From: Rhodobacterales bacterium
Lineage (GTDB): Bacteria > Pseudomonadota > Alphaproteobacteria > Rhodobacterales > Rhodobacteraceae
Assembly (NCBI GenBank): GCA_025357355.1
Contig: JANXPK010000677.1
Coordinates: forward strand, 1-15,100
Length of the DNA: 15,100 bases
Direction of reading: 5' to 3'
Below the pieces are notes generated by a model that worked only from the letters and a program-made list of their open reading frames with translations, was not told the origin of the DNA and did not search any database. Shown here piece after piece: positions 1-7,824 of this stretch (positions are counted from its first letter, which is position 1; each line of letters begins with the position of its first letter). Position numbers and translations under genes: made by a program.

Positions 1-189
1 GATCAGGGCGATCAGCCATAGGATAAGGATGAAGATCCAGCGCCCGAACGGCTCGTCAAAGGGGCGGAAGGCATCGGTGCCGATGAACGGGCTGAAGAAC
101 CAGACGCAGATCGACAGGATCAGCGTGACCAGCGGCACCAGAACGTAGACGGAGATCAGGAAGCGGCCAATAGCCTTGAGGATGCGCAT
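1..189 (-). CDS. tssM: TssM (IcmF family), N-terminal end only
   Basis: TssM is the large inner-membrane protein that builds the periplasmic channel of the T6SS with TssL. Only 63 codons are visible, reading MRILKAIGRFLISVYVLVPL and then a hydrophobic helix to about residue 35, a short polar loop (about 36-51, GTDAFRPFDEPFGRW), and the start of a second hydrophobic helix running off the window. Paired N-terminal transmembrane helices at this position after tssL are typical of IcmF proteins, which are usually over 1,100 residues long. The frame is open to the window edge. An ATG at 192 is an alternative start one codon upstream. Confidence 0.9.
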   Translation of the reverse strand, partial: MRILKAIGRFLISVYVLVPLVTLILSICVWFFSPFIGTDAFRPFDEPFGRWIFILILWLIALI

Positions 190-1604
190 CATGTGCCCTC
201 CCTCACCACCAGAATCTCGATGCGGCGGTTGGCGGCCTGACCGTCCTTGGTCTTGTTGTCACCGATGGGTTCCTTGTCGCCGTGGCCTTCGGCAATGATC
301 CTGGTTGGGTCGCCGATGATCGGCAACAGCATCTTCAGCACGGTCGTGGCGCGGGCCAGCGACAGCGCATCATTGTCCTTGAAGCGGGCGTTGGACACCT
401 TGGTGCTGTCGGAATGGCCGGCGATCACGATATGGCCCTTTTCGTCCTTGAGCGCCTGGCCCACGCGGTTGATCGGATCTACGAAGGTCTTGGTCAGCGC
501 GTCCGAGCCGGGGCCGAACATGCCGGTGCCCGACAAGCGAATGGTCAGGGTGTTGCCCTTTTCAAAGACGGTGACGATGCCCTCCTTGATCTCGGGCGCA
601 AGGAAGCTGGAGATTTGCGCGACCTTGTCCACCTCTTGCTTAGGGGGCGGTGGGGGTGGCGGCGGCGGGGCGCGGCGCAGCATGGTGGCAACCTCGCCGG
701 TGTCGATGGCGGCGATCTGATCCAGAACGGCGCTCGACCTTTGGCCCAGCGCAAAGGCAAAGCCGCCAAAGGTCAGCGCCATGATCGCCGCCGTGGCGCC
801 AAGGGCAATCCAGACCGGGCGCCACGCCGACAGCGCCTGATAGGGACGCAAGAGACCCTTCCAGCGCGGGCTGAGGTCATGCTCGACCTCGCCACGCTGG
901 CCACGGATGATCCGGGCCAAGGAGTTGCGGATTTGCAGGTGCTTGTCCTGCCCGCCCGCCTCGACCCGCAGGCGGCCTTCGAAGCCCAGCGACAGGCACA
1001 TGTACAGAAATTCCAAGAGATCGATGTTGGTGCCGGGGTCCTGTTCAAGCCGTGCAAGCAGGTCGAAAAAGCGGTCGCCGCCGACGGTTTCGCGGTGGAA
1101 CGTGCCGACCATGCTTTGTTGCGCCCAGACCGATTGCTCGCCCCAGGGCGTGTTCAGCACCACGTCGTCCAGCGTCGCGCACAAGGCATAGCGGGCGACC
1201 TTGACCTTCTGGGCGTCCTGCCCGGCCTTGAGGGCGGCGTTTTCAAAGCCGCGCACCTCGGCCATCACCGACTGGCGCAGCTTTTCGGGGTCCATGTGCT
1301 GGGCGCGGTTGCGGATGCGGCTGACCAGCGACAACAGGGGCGTGGCAAGGGCCGTCAGCGGGTTCATGCCCGTCATGGCGATGGTGTTGGCGTCATTGCC
1401 GGTGGCGCGCGGGGCCGCCGCCGCAGGGATCCCCGTGGCAGGGCCGGGATCGTTTTGCTGAGGCGCATAATCTTGCTGGGGTGCGTAGCTCTGCTGTGGT
1501 GCCTGTGGGGCCACCCCCGGCGTCGGGCGCTTGCCGCCCGGATTGGGGCGGATCACCGTCCGTTCGCTGTCGTCCGGCTCGGCAAAAGGATCTTTGTTCG
1601 CCAT
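189..1604 (-). CDS. tssL: TssL (DotU family) with C-terminal OmpA-like peptidoglycan-binding domain
   Basis: TssL is the inner-membrane partner of TssM. The 471-residue product is the extended form. Residues 1-78 form a disordered N-terminus with ERTVIRP (14-20) and three APQQ repeats (35-50). The cytoplasmic DotU domain (about 80-255) has the LDDVVLNTPWG block (145-155), GGDRFFDLL (175-183) and LLEFLYMCLSLGFEGR (196-211). One transmembrane helix lies at about 263-287. Nine consecutive prolines (313-321) form a periplasmic linker before an OmpA/MotB-like domain (about 330-468) with IAGHSDS and ANRRIEILV. The OmpA-like part may anchor the complex to peptidoglycan. It starts 12 bp after tssK, and its TGA overlaps the tssM start by 1 bp. 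Confidence 0.97.
   Translation of the reverse strand: MANKDPFAEPDDSERTVIRPNPGGKRPTPGVAPQAPQQSYAPQQDYAPQQNDPGPATGIPAAAAPRATGNDANTIAMTGMNPLTALATPLLSLVSRIRNRAQHMDPEKLRQSVMAEVRGFENAALKAGQDAQKVKVARYALCATLDDVVLNTPWGEQSVWAQQSMVGTFHRETVGGDRFFDLLARLEQDPGTNIDLLEFLYMCLSLGFEGRLRVEAGGQDKHLQIRNSLARIIRGQRGEVEHDLSPRWKGLLRPYQALSAWRPVWIALGATAAIMALTFGGFAFALGQRSSAVLDQIAAIDTGEVATMLRRAPPPPPPPPPKQEVDKVAQISSFLAPEIKEGIVTVFEKGNTLTIRLSGTGMFGPGSDALTKTFVDPINRVGQALKDEKGHIVIAGHSDSTKVSNARFKDNDALSLARATTVLKMLLPIIGDPTRIIAEGHGDKEPIGDNKTKDGQAANRRIEILVVREGT
197..201 (-). promoter_or_regulatory. Ribosome binding site for tssM
   Basis: GGAGG sits 7 nt before the ATG at 189 and only 4 nt before the adjacent ATG at 192. The spacing favours the second ATG as the tssM start. 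The site lies inside the last codons of tssL, which suggests coupled translation. Confidence 0.7.
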
Positions 1605-1616
1605 GATATGCCCGCC

Positions 1617-2957
1617 TTATGTATTCCGAATAGCCCAAAGCTCCATCGAGAGCCCCGGATAGTCCCCCGACACATGCACCGCGATCCCGCCCGAGGTCGT
1701 CATCTTGCCCCAATAAGGGCTGTCGGCGTCGAGTTGGAAATATACCACCCCGGCATGATAGGGGATCTGGCGCGGCGCCACCGGCAAGGGCCGCAGCGCG
1801 ATGCCGGGCAGGGCCGAGTTCACCAGTTGCCGGATCTCTTCGACCGGGCCGATCTTGACCTGACCGGCAAAGTGCCGCCGCACCGCCTCGTCCGGGATGT
1901 CGGCCTTGACGGCCAGCACAAAGCCCGCGGTGCTGAGCAGTTTGCGGTCGGCGATGACACCCACCGAGATGCCATACTTGCGCGGCTCCAGCGCGATGGA
2001 GATCGCCGTTGCCTCCAGCACCGAGGACAGGTACTGCCGCAGCACCCGCACCACCGGCGCGAAAGTCTTGCTCAGATTGTCATGCTGATAGGCTGGAAGT
2101 TCCGGCGCCTGTTTGTCCACCGCCATGAAGGTCGCCAGTTCGCCCGCAAGTTTTACCGCCTCGGCGAACACGGTCGCGGGATGGACGTTCTCGATCGTGG
2201 CGAGATGGCGAAACATCGGCAGTGCCCGGTTGCACACCATCAACAGCAGGAAATCGGTGATTTCGGCCACGGCCCGTGTGCCACCGCCGTCCGACATCCG
2301 CCCGGCAAGCGCCGTCACGCGGTGGGCCAGCAGCCCCTCAAGCTCGCGCAGAAAGCCTGACAAGGGCGCTGCGGCCCGCACGTCGAGGCACGAGGCGATG
2401 AAGCCGCCGTCCAGAATGACCTCGCGGTCCGACCGCACCTCGATGATGCGGGCGATGGGAATGGTCAGCTTGTCGGCCAGATCATCGACGGCAAGGGCAA
2501 ATTGCAGCCGCATCTTGCCGACGCCCAGCACCACCGCCTTGCGATCCTGGCTCATGGTGTCGATGACCTCGACCTCGCCGGGACGCAGTCGGCTGACCGA
2601 GGCCTCGGCGCCGGACAGATCAACCTCGGACGCACCTTGGCGACGCTGGGGCACCGACAAGTAAACCACGCAATCCTTGATGTTCGGCGGCACTTCCAGC
2701 GCGGGCGGATGGTCGTCGGCGGTGGGCACGCGGAACACCGTGCCGTCCTGGGTCAACCCGGTTGCGGCGCGGATCGCAAATTGCCCGACCTTCAGCGCCG
2801 CATCGTCAATCTCCAGGGTCGTCACCCCCCAGGCATAGGGCAGGATGCGGCGTGCAAGCCCGGTGACCAGCGCCTCGGTATAGCGGTCGGCCTGCTGGAA
2901 ATGGTGCGGCTGAAGGAACAGGCCCTCAGTCCACAATACCTTGCTATCCCAGGACAT
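1617..2957 (-). CDS. tssK: TssK, T6SS baseplate-membrane complex adaptor
   Basis: TssK (ImpJ/VasE family) trimers connect the baseplate wedges to the TssJLM membrane complex. The 446-residue length is standard. The N-terminus is typical: KVLWTEGLFLQPHHFQQADRY (6-26). Further family-like blocks include the VYLSVPQRR segment near 97-105, a GGFIASCLDVRAA segment near 184-196, and a C-terminal YFQLDADSPYW (416-426) followed by VHVSGDYPGL. The ATG at 2957 follows a GAGGAG ribosome binding site about 5 nt upstream. tagH ends 15 bp before it, leaving no space for the lipoprotein gene tssJ that often precedes tssK. tssL starts 12 bp after it. Confidence 0.97.
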   Translation of the reverse strand: MSWDSKVLWTEGLFLQPHHFQQADRYTEALVTGLARRILPYAWGVTTLEIDDAALKVGQFAIRAATGLTQDGTVFRVPTADDHPPALEVPPNIKDCVVYLSVPQRRQGASEVDLSGAEASVSRLRPGEVEVIDTMSQDRKAVVLGVGKMRLQFALAVDDLADKLTIPIARIIEVRSDREVILDGGFIASCLDVRAAAPLSGFLRELEGLLAHRVTALAGRMSDGGGTRAVAEITDFLLLMVCNRALPMFRHLATIENVHPATVFAEAVKLAGELATFMAVDKQAPELPAYQHDNLSKTFAPVVRVLRQYLSSVLEATAISIALEPRKYGISVGVIADRKLLSTAGFVLAVKADIPDEAVRRHFAGQVKIGPVEEIRQLVNSALPGIALRPLPVAPRQIPYHAGVVYFQLDADSPYWGKMTTSGGIAVHVSGDYPGLSMELWAIRNT

Positions 2958-2972
2958 GCCGTCTCCTCTATC

Positions 2973-4697
2973 TCAATTCCTGTTCTGGCTTTCGGCTTTC
3001 AGCCGCGCCAGTTGATCCTTGTACGCCTTGGCAAATTCCCGCGCGAACAATTCGTGGAAGTCATTCTCGGCCTGATCGGAAATCTCAGCATACATCGCTT
3101 CGTAGGTTTCCCAATACTGCGCCTTGCGGTTTTTCAGGAATCCGCCAAAGCCGCCCTTGGCCTCGATCTTCTGGGTCAAAAGCGCGGGGTCCAACTTGGA
3201 CAGAACGCCTTTCAGCGCCGCTTCCATCCCCGTCACCATGGCAACTTCGTGGGCCCTGATATCCTCCAGTGCCTGTTCGGCGGCTTTTTCGGCAGGCAGA
3301 TAGCCGCGCACGGTAGGCTTGACCATCGCCTCGATCGCCTGTTCGGGGCTGATCGAGAATTTGAGGGGGTTGTTGCCACCAACATTGACCATGGTCTGCT
3401 CGATCCGGAACTCGGACTTGATCGAGGTCCGCGTCATCAGGATCTCGCGCATGCCAGTGATCATCGCTTTCAGTGTCCGGCCCAGACGCGCCATGGTGTC
3501 GGGCAGCTCGGCATCGCTGATGCGCAATTCATCGGCACCAACCGCGGACAGGAAGGCGCGGGCGGCGTCACTGGCGCCGGTTGGCACGGGTAACGTGGCT
3601 GCAACGGCAGGTTGGGGCTGCGGCGGCGGGGGTGGCGGCGTTGGTGGAATGGGCGGCTCTGGCACCATGGCGGCATCGGCCGGGACGCTCGGCGGTCTGG
3701 CCTGACGGTTCGGGTCGGTCGCAAAGGGATCGAAAGGCGCAGCGGCGGTCGCAAAGGGGTCAAAGGCCTTGGTGGCCGGGATTGGCTCCGGCACTGGCGG
3801 CGGTTCTGGCAGGGCGGCGGCAGGCGGCGCTTGCAGGATCGGCGATGGTGGGGGCGGCGGCGGCGCCGGTTCTGGAGCCGGTTCTGGCGCGGAAGGGACA
3901 GCTTGGGGGGCCGGTGCCACGGGCGCCGGGCCAAAGATATCGTCATCGGGGATCAGAGTTGGCTTCGCGGCGGGCGGCGGCGCGTAAGCGGGCGGATTGG
4001 TGGCGGGCTGGCTGCGGGCGGGTTTGGACGGCGCCAGAAGGTCATCCCAGTCATCGGGGATTGCCGAGCGGCTGGCCAACGGGGCGCGAAACGCATCCGA
4101 TCCGCTCGGCGAATGGTCGCGCATGGCCGGACCGGTCTGTTGCACCGGGGCGGGGCCAAGAAGCGGTCCGTCCTCGCCCAGGGGCGGCAGCAGTTCGGCC
4201 TGTTCGTCCTGCCTGCCGCGGAATTGCCCCGGGCCCTTGGGCTTGTCGCTGCCCAGAAGGCTGTCGAGGAAATCGCCGCCCTGCCCGGCGTCGTCCAGCA
4301 GCCGCATCGGATCGGGGGCGCGGGAGGCGTTGCCATAGGACAACCGCTCGTCTGCCAGCGGTGCCAACGGCTCTGCCGCTTGCGACGATACCGTCACCAC
4401 CAGTTCATACGCCCCCAGGATCAACACATCACCGTCGTTGAGCGGTGTGGGCGTGCGGCCCAGCGCGATCTTGCCATAGTTGAGGAACGTGCCGTTGGTC
4501 GACAGATCGACCGCGACCAGATTGCCGTTGTGGTTTTCGATCACGCAATGGGTCTTGGAGATTTGGCGGTCGGGATCGGGCAGCACCAGATCATTCTCCG
4601 GCCCGCGCCCGATGGTCAGACTAGGCCCGCGCATGACAATGGGCCGACCATCGCCGGGCACCGCACCGGAAGACTGAAATCGCAACGTAACGCTCAT
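2973..4697 (-). CDS. tagH: TagH/Fha, FHA-domain T6SS scaffold or regulator
   Basis: TagH (Fha/ImpI) reads phosphothreonine marks and promotes T6SS assembly. The 574-residue protein has an N-terminal FHA domain (about 1-103) with the phosphopeptide-binding set G30-R31, S47-x-x-H50 and N68-G69 (STNGT). A long disordered linker (about 105-370) is rich in Pro and Ala and holds two FDPFAT copies (312-317, 322-327), two IPDD acidic motifs (near 213 and 249), and a poly-Pro stretch near 354. The C-terminal domain (about 375-570) contains the family-typical LGRTLKAMITGMREILMTR block and the NPLKFS motif (443-448). It ends in a charged helix. It starts 10 bp after PAAR with an AGGG ribosome binding site, and tssK follows after 15 bp. 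The linker is long. Confidence 0.94.
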   Translation of the reverse strand: MSVTLRFQSSGAVPGDGRPIVMRGPSLTIGRGPENDLVLPDPDRQISKTHCVIENHNGNLVAVDLSTNGTFLNYGKIALGRTPTPLNDGDVLILGAYELVVTVSSQAAEPLAPLADERLSYGNASRAPDPMRLLDDAGQGGDFLDSLLGSDKPKGPGQFRGRQDEQAELLPPLGEDGPLLGPAPVQQTGPAMRDHSPSGSDAFRAPLASRSAIPDDWDDLLAPSKPARSQPATNPPAYAPPPAAKPTLIPDDDIFGPAPVAPAPQAVPSAPEPAPEPAPPPPPPSPILQAPPAAALPEPPPVPEPIPATKAFDPFATAAAPFDPFATDPNRQARPPSVPADAAMVPEPPIPPTPPPPPPQPQPAVAATLPVPTGASDAARAFLSAVGADELRISDAELPDTMARLGRTLKAMITGMREILMTRTSIKSEFRIEQTMVNVGGNNPLKFSISPEQAIEAMVKPTVRGYLPAEKAAEQALEDIRAHEVAMVTGMEAALKGVLSKLDPALLTQKIEAKGGFGGFLKNRKAQYWETYEAMYAEISDQAENDFHELFAREFAKAYKDQLARLKAESQNRN

Positions 4698-4707
4698 CTT
4701 TACCCTA

Positions 4708-4995
4708 TCAGCCGATCATCACAGTTGGCAGCCCAAGCACTATCGTCCCGCCATGCGCGGTCAGGTCCCCCATTCGTGCGGCCGGCATCCCCCCCATCAG
4801 AACCGTCATCGAGCCAAGTGCGATGACATCCGGCGGCCCGACACAGACGCACATGCCACTGACTTGCGCTTGCGGCATGCTGCCAACAAGAACGGTTACG
4901 GCTCCCGGAGGCAGAATCGGTCCGCCGACATGGGGAATGATCCCGGTGACCATCGGGCAGACATGCATGTCAGTGATGCGTGCGGCAGGCGGCAT
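4708..4995 (-). CDS. PAAR-domain spike tip protein
   Basis: PAAR proteins fold into a small zinc-stabilised cone that sharpens the VgrG trimer and can carry effectors. From the ATG at 4995 the product is 95 residues. It has PAAR at 3-6, an internal PQAQVSG (41-47), a second PAARMGD (71-77), and a DLTAHGGTIVLG block (77-88). Candidate metal ligands are H11, C13, C49, C51 and H81. It is a minimal single-domain PAAR with no N- or C-terminal extension and so carries no toxin domain. It begins 1 bp after the stop of the 200-aa gene (TGATATG) and ends 10 bp before tagH. Its partner is presumably the VgrG encoded two genes upstream. Confidence 0.95.
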   Translation of the reverse strand: MPPAARITDMHVCPMVTGIIPHVGGPILPPGAVTVLVGSMPQAQVSGMCVCVGPPDVIALGSMTVLMGGMPAARMGDLTAHGGTIVLGLPTVMIG

Positions 4996-4996
4996 A

Positions 4997-5599
4997 TCAA
5001 GCCCCTTCCTTGGTTTTCTGCGGCTCGACCCGGCCCGAGCCACCCCGGGCGATATCCAATGCCCGGTCGATCAACAAGCCTGCAGCAATCTCCAGCGGTT
5101 TGCCACTGTGGGCAAGTGCGACCACGTTCATCGCGAAGGCCGACACTTCGGACCCACCCGGCGGTCCGGCATGTTGCGCCAGATCGCCCGGACCAAGTGT
5201 TCCATCGCAAAACTGCACCGCCATCGCGCAATGCTTGGTGTCATCCTTCATGCTGGCGTGTTGTACCGCGTGATGAGCGACAGAGCGGTTTTCCTCGGTC
5301 GGCTTGAACACCCAGGCCTCGGCAGCGGCCAGCGGCGGCGGCAGCTTTGCCCCCTCTTTCAACATGTCGCGGGCGGCCAGACACGACCACCACACCCGCT
5401 CGCGCGCCGGCAGCGCAATCGACAGCAGGCGCAGCATGTCAATCAGCGCGCCTTTCCCTTCCAGTTCCGCCAGAACCACCTCGACCGAGGCGCTGGCGGG
5501 AGCGGATATTTCGGTGCCCAATTCGGCATTGGCATTGGACAGCAACCGGGCGGCAGGTTGCTTGATCAGCTTGGTGAGATCGGAATATCGGTCGGTCAT
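4997..5599 (-). CDS. Conserved hypothetical protein between vgrG and PAAR
   Basis: This 200-residue protein has no firm function. From memory its middle block (ERVWWSCLAAR at 67-77, followed by Pro-rich sequence and an EAWVFKP segment) is like small proteins found next to T6SS spike genes and grouped as DUF6931; that name is unverified. The sequence is mostly helical, without signal peptide or membrane segment. Residues 107-131 are rich in His and Cys (H109, H110, H114, H123, C124, C131). The start at 5599 lies 13 bp after the vgrG stop, with a GAGGG overlapping that stop. The PAAR gene follows after 1 bp. That position suits a spike adaptor, chaperone or cargo protein; an immunity protein is also possible, but no toxin is adjacent. 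Confidence 0.85.
   Translation of the reverse strand: MTDRYSDLTKLIKQPAARLLSNANAELGTEISAPASASVEVVLAELEGKGALIDMLRLLSIALPARERVWWSCLAARDMLKEGAKLPPPLAAAEAWVFKPTEENRSVAHHAVQHASMKDDTKHCAMAVQFCDGTLGPGDLAQHAGPPGGSEVSAFAMNVVALAHSGKPLEIAAGLLIDRALDIARGGSGRVEPQKTKEGA
5002..5010 (-). promoter_or_regulatory. Ribosome binding site deciding the PAAR start
   Basis: AGGAAGGGG lies 6 nt before the ATG at 4995, inside the end of the 200-aa gene. It selects a start that places the family's PAAR tetrapeptide at residues 3-6, rather than one 16 codons further upstream. Confidence 0.85.
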
Positions 5600-5612
5600 G
5601 ATGCCATTTCCC

Positions 5613-7715
5613 TCAGTTCACCATCACGATGCCGCCCTTGAGCGTCAGCATGCCGTCGCCGCTCACTTGGGTCATTGGCGCACCGATCTTCGCCATCGCG
5701 TCGCCCGTCACCTGGATCATGGTTCCCTTGATCGTCACGCCCGTCATGTCGATCTTGACCGAGTTGGACCCGACCTTCAGTTCGATGGACTGCATCGCCT
5801 CGATCGAAATCGCCCCCGCCGCCGCCTTGATCGAGATGTTGCCCAACTTGACCTGGGTGTCCTGATTGCCGGTCGACACTTCCGTCGACATGTTGCCCGA
5901 CCCCACCTTTTCGGTCAGGTTGCCAGTCTTGATCTCCACCGAGGTATCGCCGGTGATCGTTGCGGTCGATTTGCCTTCGATGGTCGTGGTGTCGTCGGTC
6001 TTGATCTTGGTGATGCGGTTGCCCTCTTCCACGGTCAGGGTCAGATCGCCGGTCTTGATCGTCTCGGTCTTGTTCTTGTAGATGGTCTGGGTAAGGTTGC
6101 CGTCCTTCTGCTTTTCCATGCCGATGGTGATTTCGGCATTGTTCTTGATGACCTGCTTGTAGTCCTTTTCGGACTGGAAAAAGATGCTCTCGCTGTCCTT
6201 CTTGTCATCGAAGGTCAACTCGTGGAACCCGCCACCACCCTTGGAGCTGTTGGTCCGGATGCCGGTTTTCGTCATCATGCCCGGCAATGCGTAGGGCGGG
6301 CTATTGACACCGTTGTAGATCATGCCGGTGCAATAGGGTCGGTCGATATTGCCGCGTTCGAACTGGATGATCACTTCCATGCCGATCCGCGGGATCGACT
6401 GCCAGCCCCAATCCTTGCCAGTCCACGGCAGCACCGATCGTACCCAGCACGACGTCGTGTCATCGCCCTTGCCAAGCCGGTCCCAAGGAAACATCACCTT
6501 GATGCGGCCGTAAGGGTCGGTGTAAATCTCTTCGCCGCTTGGGCCGGTAACCTCTGCCGTCAGAAGGCTCGGCACTTCGGGCCATTCCGTGATCCTGGGC
6601 GGGCGGAACTGGACCGAGCTTTTCTGAACCTCGAACTCGGTTTCATAAAGCTCCATGGCCTCGGGAAATTCGATCTTTTCGACGTGGCGGTTATAACTGT
6701 CGCCGGTGTTTTCCTTGTAGCCAGCGTCGAACTGCATGTAATGCGTGCAGCCGACCACCAGATAGGCGGCGTTGACCGCATCGCGAACCTCGTGGTTGAG
6801 GGTGAACAGACCTCCGCTGCGCAACACTGCCGAATTGGTGGTGCCCTTGGCGCGGGCAAAGTCGGCGGCATGGCCCTCCATCTCTTTCTTGGCCAGCGCC
6901 TCGCCGTCTTCGGCCACCTTGTAGTGCCCGCCATCGTGATAGCGCTCGACTGCAACATGGCCATGGCTGCCCGAGGCAATGGCCTGCTGAACCTTCAGAT
7001 CGGCATTGGGCAGCGTCATGTCATAATCGAACAGCGAGACCTTGCCGGTGACGACCTTGCCAATCTCGGCCCATTCGAAGATCGAATTGGCATCGGCATT
7101 CTTGTCGCCGATCTGGTTGCTTTTGGTGAAATCGACGGTGCCGCCATCGGTATGCGCAGAGATGCCGTCGCCCAGCACGATCTTTTCAACTTGGCCGGAA
7201 TGGTCGAAAAAGTAGTAAATCCCCTCTTCTTCCAACAGGCGGCTGATGAAGTCGAAGTTGCTTTCCCCATATTGCACGCAATATTCGCGGGCCGCGTAAG
7301 ACCCCGTGGTGCTGTCGGTGACATCGGTAAAGCCCGCCGCCTGGAACACGTCCTTGACAATCTCGATGGTGGTCTTGGCCTGAAACACCCGGTTGTCGGC
7401 CCCGATCGTCAGCAACCACGGCCAGGGCCGGATTTCGGCGGCAAAAAGATCGCCGCTGTCCTCGTTGCCCAGATCCTCGACCATGATCACCAAGCCAGAG
7501 AACTTGAAGCCGTTACCGGCCTCCAGCGTGATGGTCTTGCCCAGAATATCGGCCGGGTTGAAAGTTGTATCGTTGGAATAGAACTCCATCCGCAACTCGG
7601 AAATCGTACTCAACTTTTCGCGGACCCGCGCACCGATGCAAACCAATTGGGTTGCCCCGGCGCCGCTGAGCGTCAGGAACAAGTTTTCGGTCTGTCTGTA
7701 GAATTTAAATGCCAT
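5613..7715 (-). CDS. vgrG: VgrG (TssI), T6SS spike protein
   Basis: VgrG forms the trimeric spike on the Hcp tube and is ejected with the effectors. The 700-residue product has the gp27-like N-terminal part (about 1-370, including CVQYGESNFDFISRLLEEEG at 146-165), the gp5-like OB fold (about 385-470, with DPYGRIKVMFPWDR and the GWQSIPRIGMEV block), and a C-terminal Lys/Thr/Gly-rich beta-helix needle (about 515-700). It ends with the needle, so there is no fused effector domain. The ATG at 7715 has an AAAGG about 10 nt upstream. It begins a spike module: vgrG, 200-aa protein, PAAR. The preceding 147-bp gap is the largest in the window and may allow separate control of the module. Confidence 0.97.
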   Translation of the reverse strand: MAFKFYRQTENLFLTLSGAGATQLVCIGARVREKLSTISELRMEFYSNDTTFNPADILGKTITLEAGNGFKFSGLVIMVEDLGNEDSGDLFAAEIRPWPWLLTIGADNRVFQAKTTIEIVKDVFQAAGFTDVTDSTTGSYAAREYCVQYGESNFDFISRLLEEEGIYYFFDHSGQVEKIVLGDGISAHTDGGTVDFTKSNQIGDKNADANSIFEWAEIGKVVTGKVSLFDYDMTLPNADLKVQQAIASGSHGHVAVERYHDGGHYKVAEDGEALAKKEMEGHAADFARAKGTTNSAVLRSGGLFTLNHEVRDAVNAAYLVVGCTHYMQFDAGYKENTGDSYNRHVEKIEFPEAMELYETEFEVQKSSVQFRPPRITEWPEVPSLLTAEVTGPSGEEIYTDPYGRIKVMFPWDRLGKGDDTTSCWVRSVLPWTGKDWGWQSIPRIGMEVIIQFERGNIDRPYCTGMIYNGVNSPPYALPGMMTKTGIRTNSSKGGGGFHELTFDDKKDSESIFFQSEKDYKQVIKNNAEITIGMEKQKDGNLTQTIYKNKTETIKTGDLTLTVEEGNRITKIKTDDTTTIEGKSTATITGDTSVEIKTGNLTEKVGSGNMSTEVSTGNQDTQVKLGNISIKAAAGAISIEAMQSIELKVGSNSVKIDMTGVTIKGTMIQVTGDAMAKIGAPMTQVSGDGMLTLKGGIVMVN
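5826..6080 (-). repeat. Degenerate beta-helix repeats in the VgrG needle
   Basis: Residues about 546-630 of VgrG repeat a short unit around Lys-Thr-Gly-Asn/Asp with alternating Thr/Val/Ile (for example IKTGDLTLTV, IKTGNLTEKV, VSTGNQDTQV). This is the expected beta-helix of the spike shaft. The DNA repeats are imperfect. Confidence 0.7.
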
Positions 7716-7824
7716 GATATCTGTGCCTTTCGTTGCGACAGCCGGAACGCGCCAATACCACGCCCTGCTCCCTTCGCCATGGCCGCGGCCCCGAAATGGC
7801 GGCGTTGACCATCTTGTCGTCCAT
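7705..7824 (-). CDS. Possible 39-aa small ORF leading into vgrG
   Basis: An ATG at 7824 opens a 39-codon frame (starting MDDKMVNAAISG, then Arg-rich) that ends with TAA just inside the vgrG start, an 11-bp overlap. An AGGGG lies 4 nt before the ATG, a short but usable spacing. It could be a leader peptide coupled to vgrG translation, or chance. I recognise no homologous family, and its -10-like sequence overlaps the ATG, so only one of the two readings is likely to hold. Confidence 0.2.
   Translation of the reverse strand: MDDKMVNAAISGPRPWRREQGVVLARSGCRNERHRYHGI

Noticed and set aside
641..671. G-rich tract (poly-Pro codons of tssL) as a phase-variable slippage tract
   Set aside because: The tract is interrupted by other bases, with no homopolymer long enough to suggest regulated slippage; a poly-Pro periplasmic linker explains it.
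282..2360. 692-codon open frame on the plus strand opposite tssL and tssK
   Set aside because: It spans two well-supported genes and their junction. The translation is Arg/Gln/His-rich and low in recognisable motifs, so it is a shadow frame.
3612..4826. 404-codon plus-strand frame opposite tagH
   Set aside because: It is very Arg/Gly-rich, produced by reading the Pro/Ala-rich TagH linker in reverse.
4996..5043. 16-residue N-terminal extension of PAAR
   Set aside because: It lies within the end of the 200-aa gene, is Arg/Lys-rich, and is displaced by a strong ribosome binding site before the ATG at 4995.
5613..7715. Effector domain fused to VgrG
   Set aside because: The protein ends directly after the beta-helix needle; no extra domain is present.
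5304..7808. 834-codon open frame on the plus strand opposite vgrG
   Set aside because: It lies antisense to an unmistakable VgrG. Its translation is His/Asp/Gly/Leu-biased with no recognisable domain, as expected from the codon bias of a GC-rich gene read in reverse.
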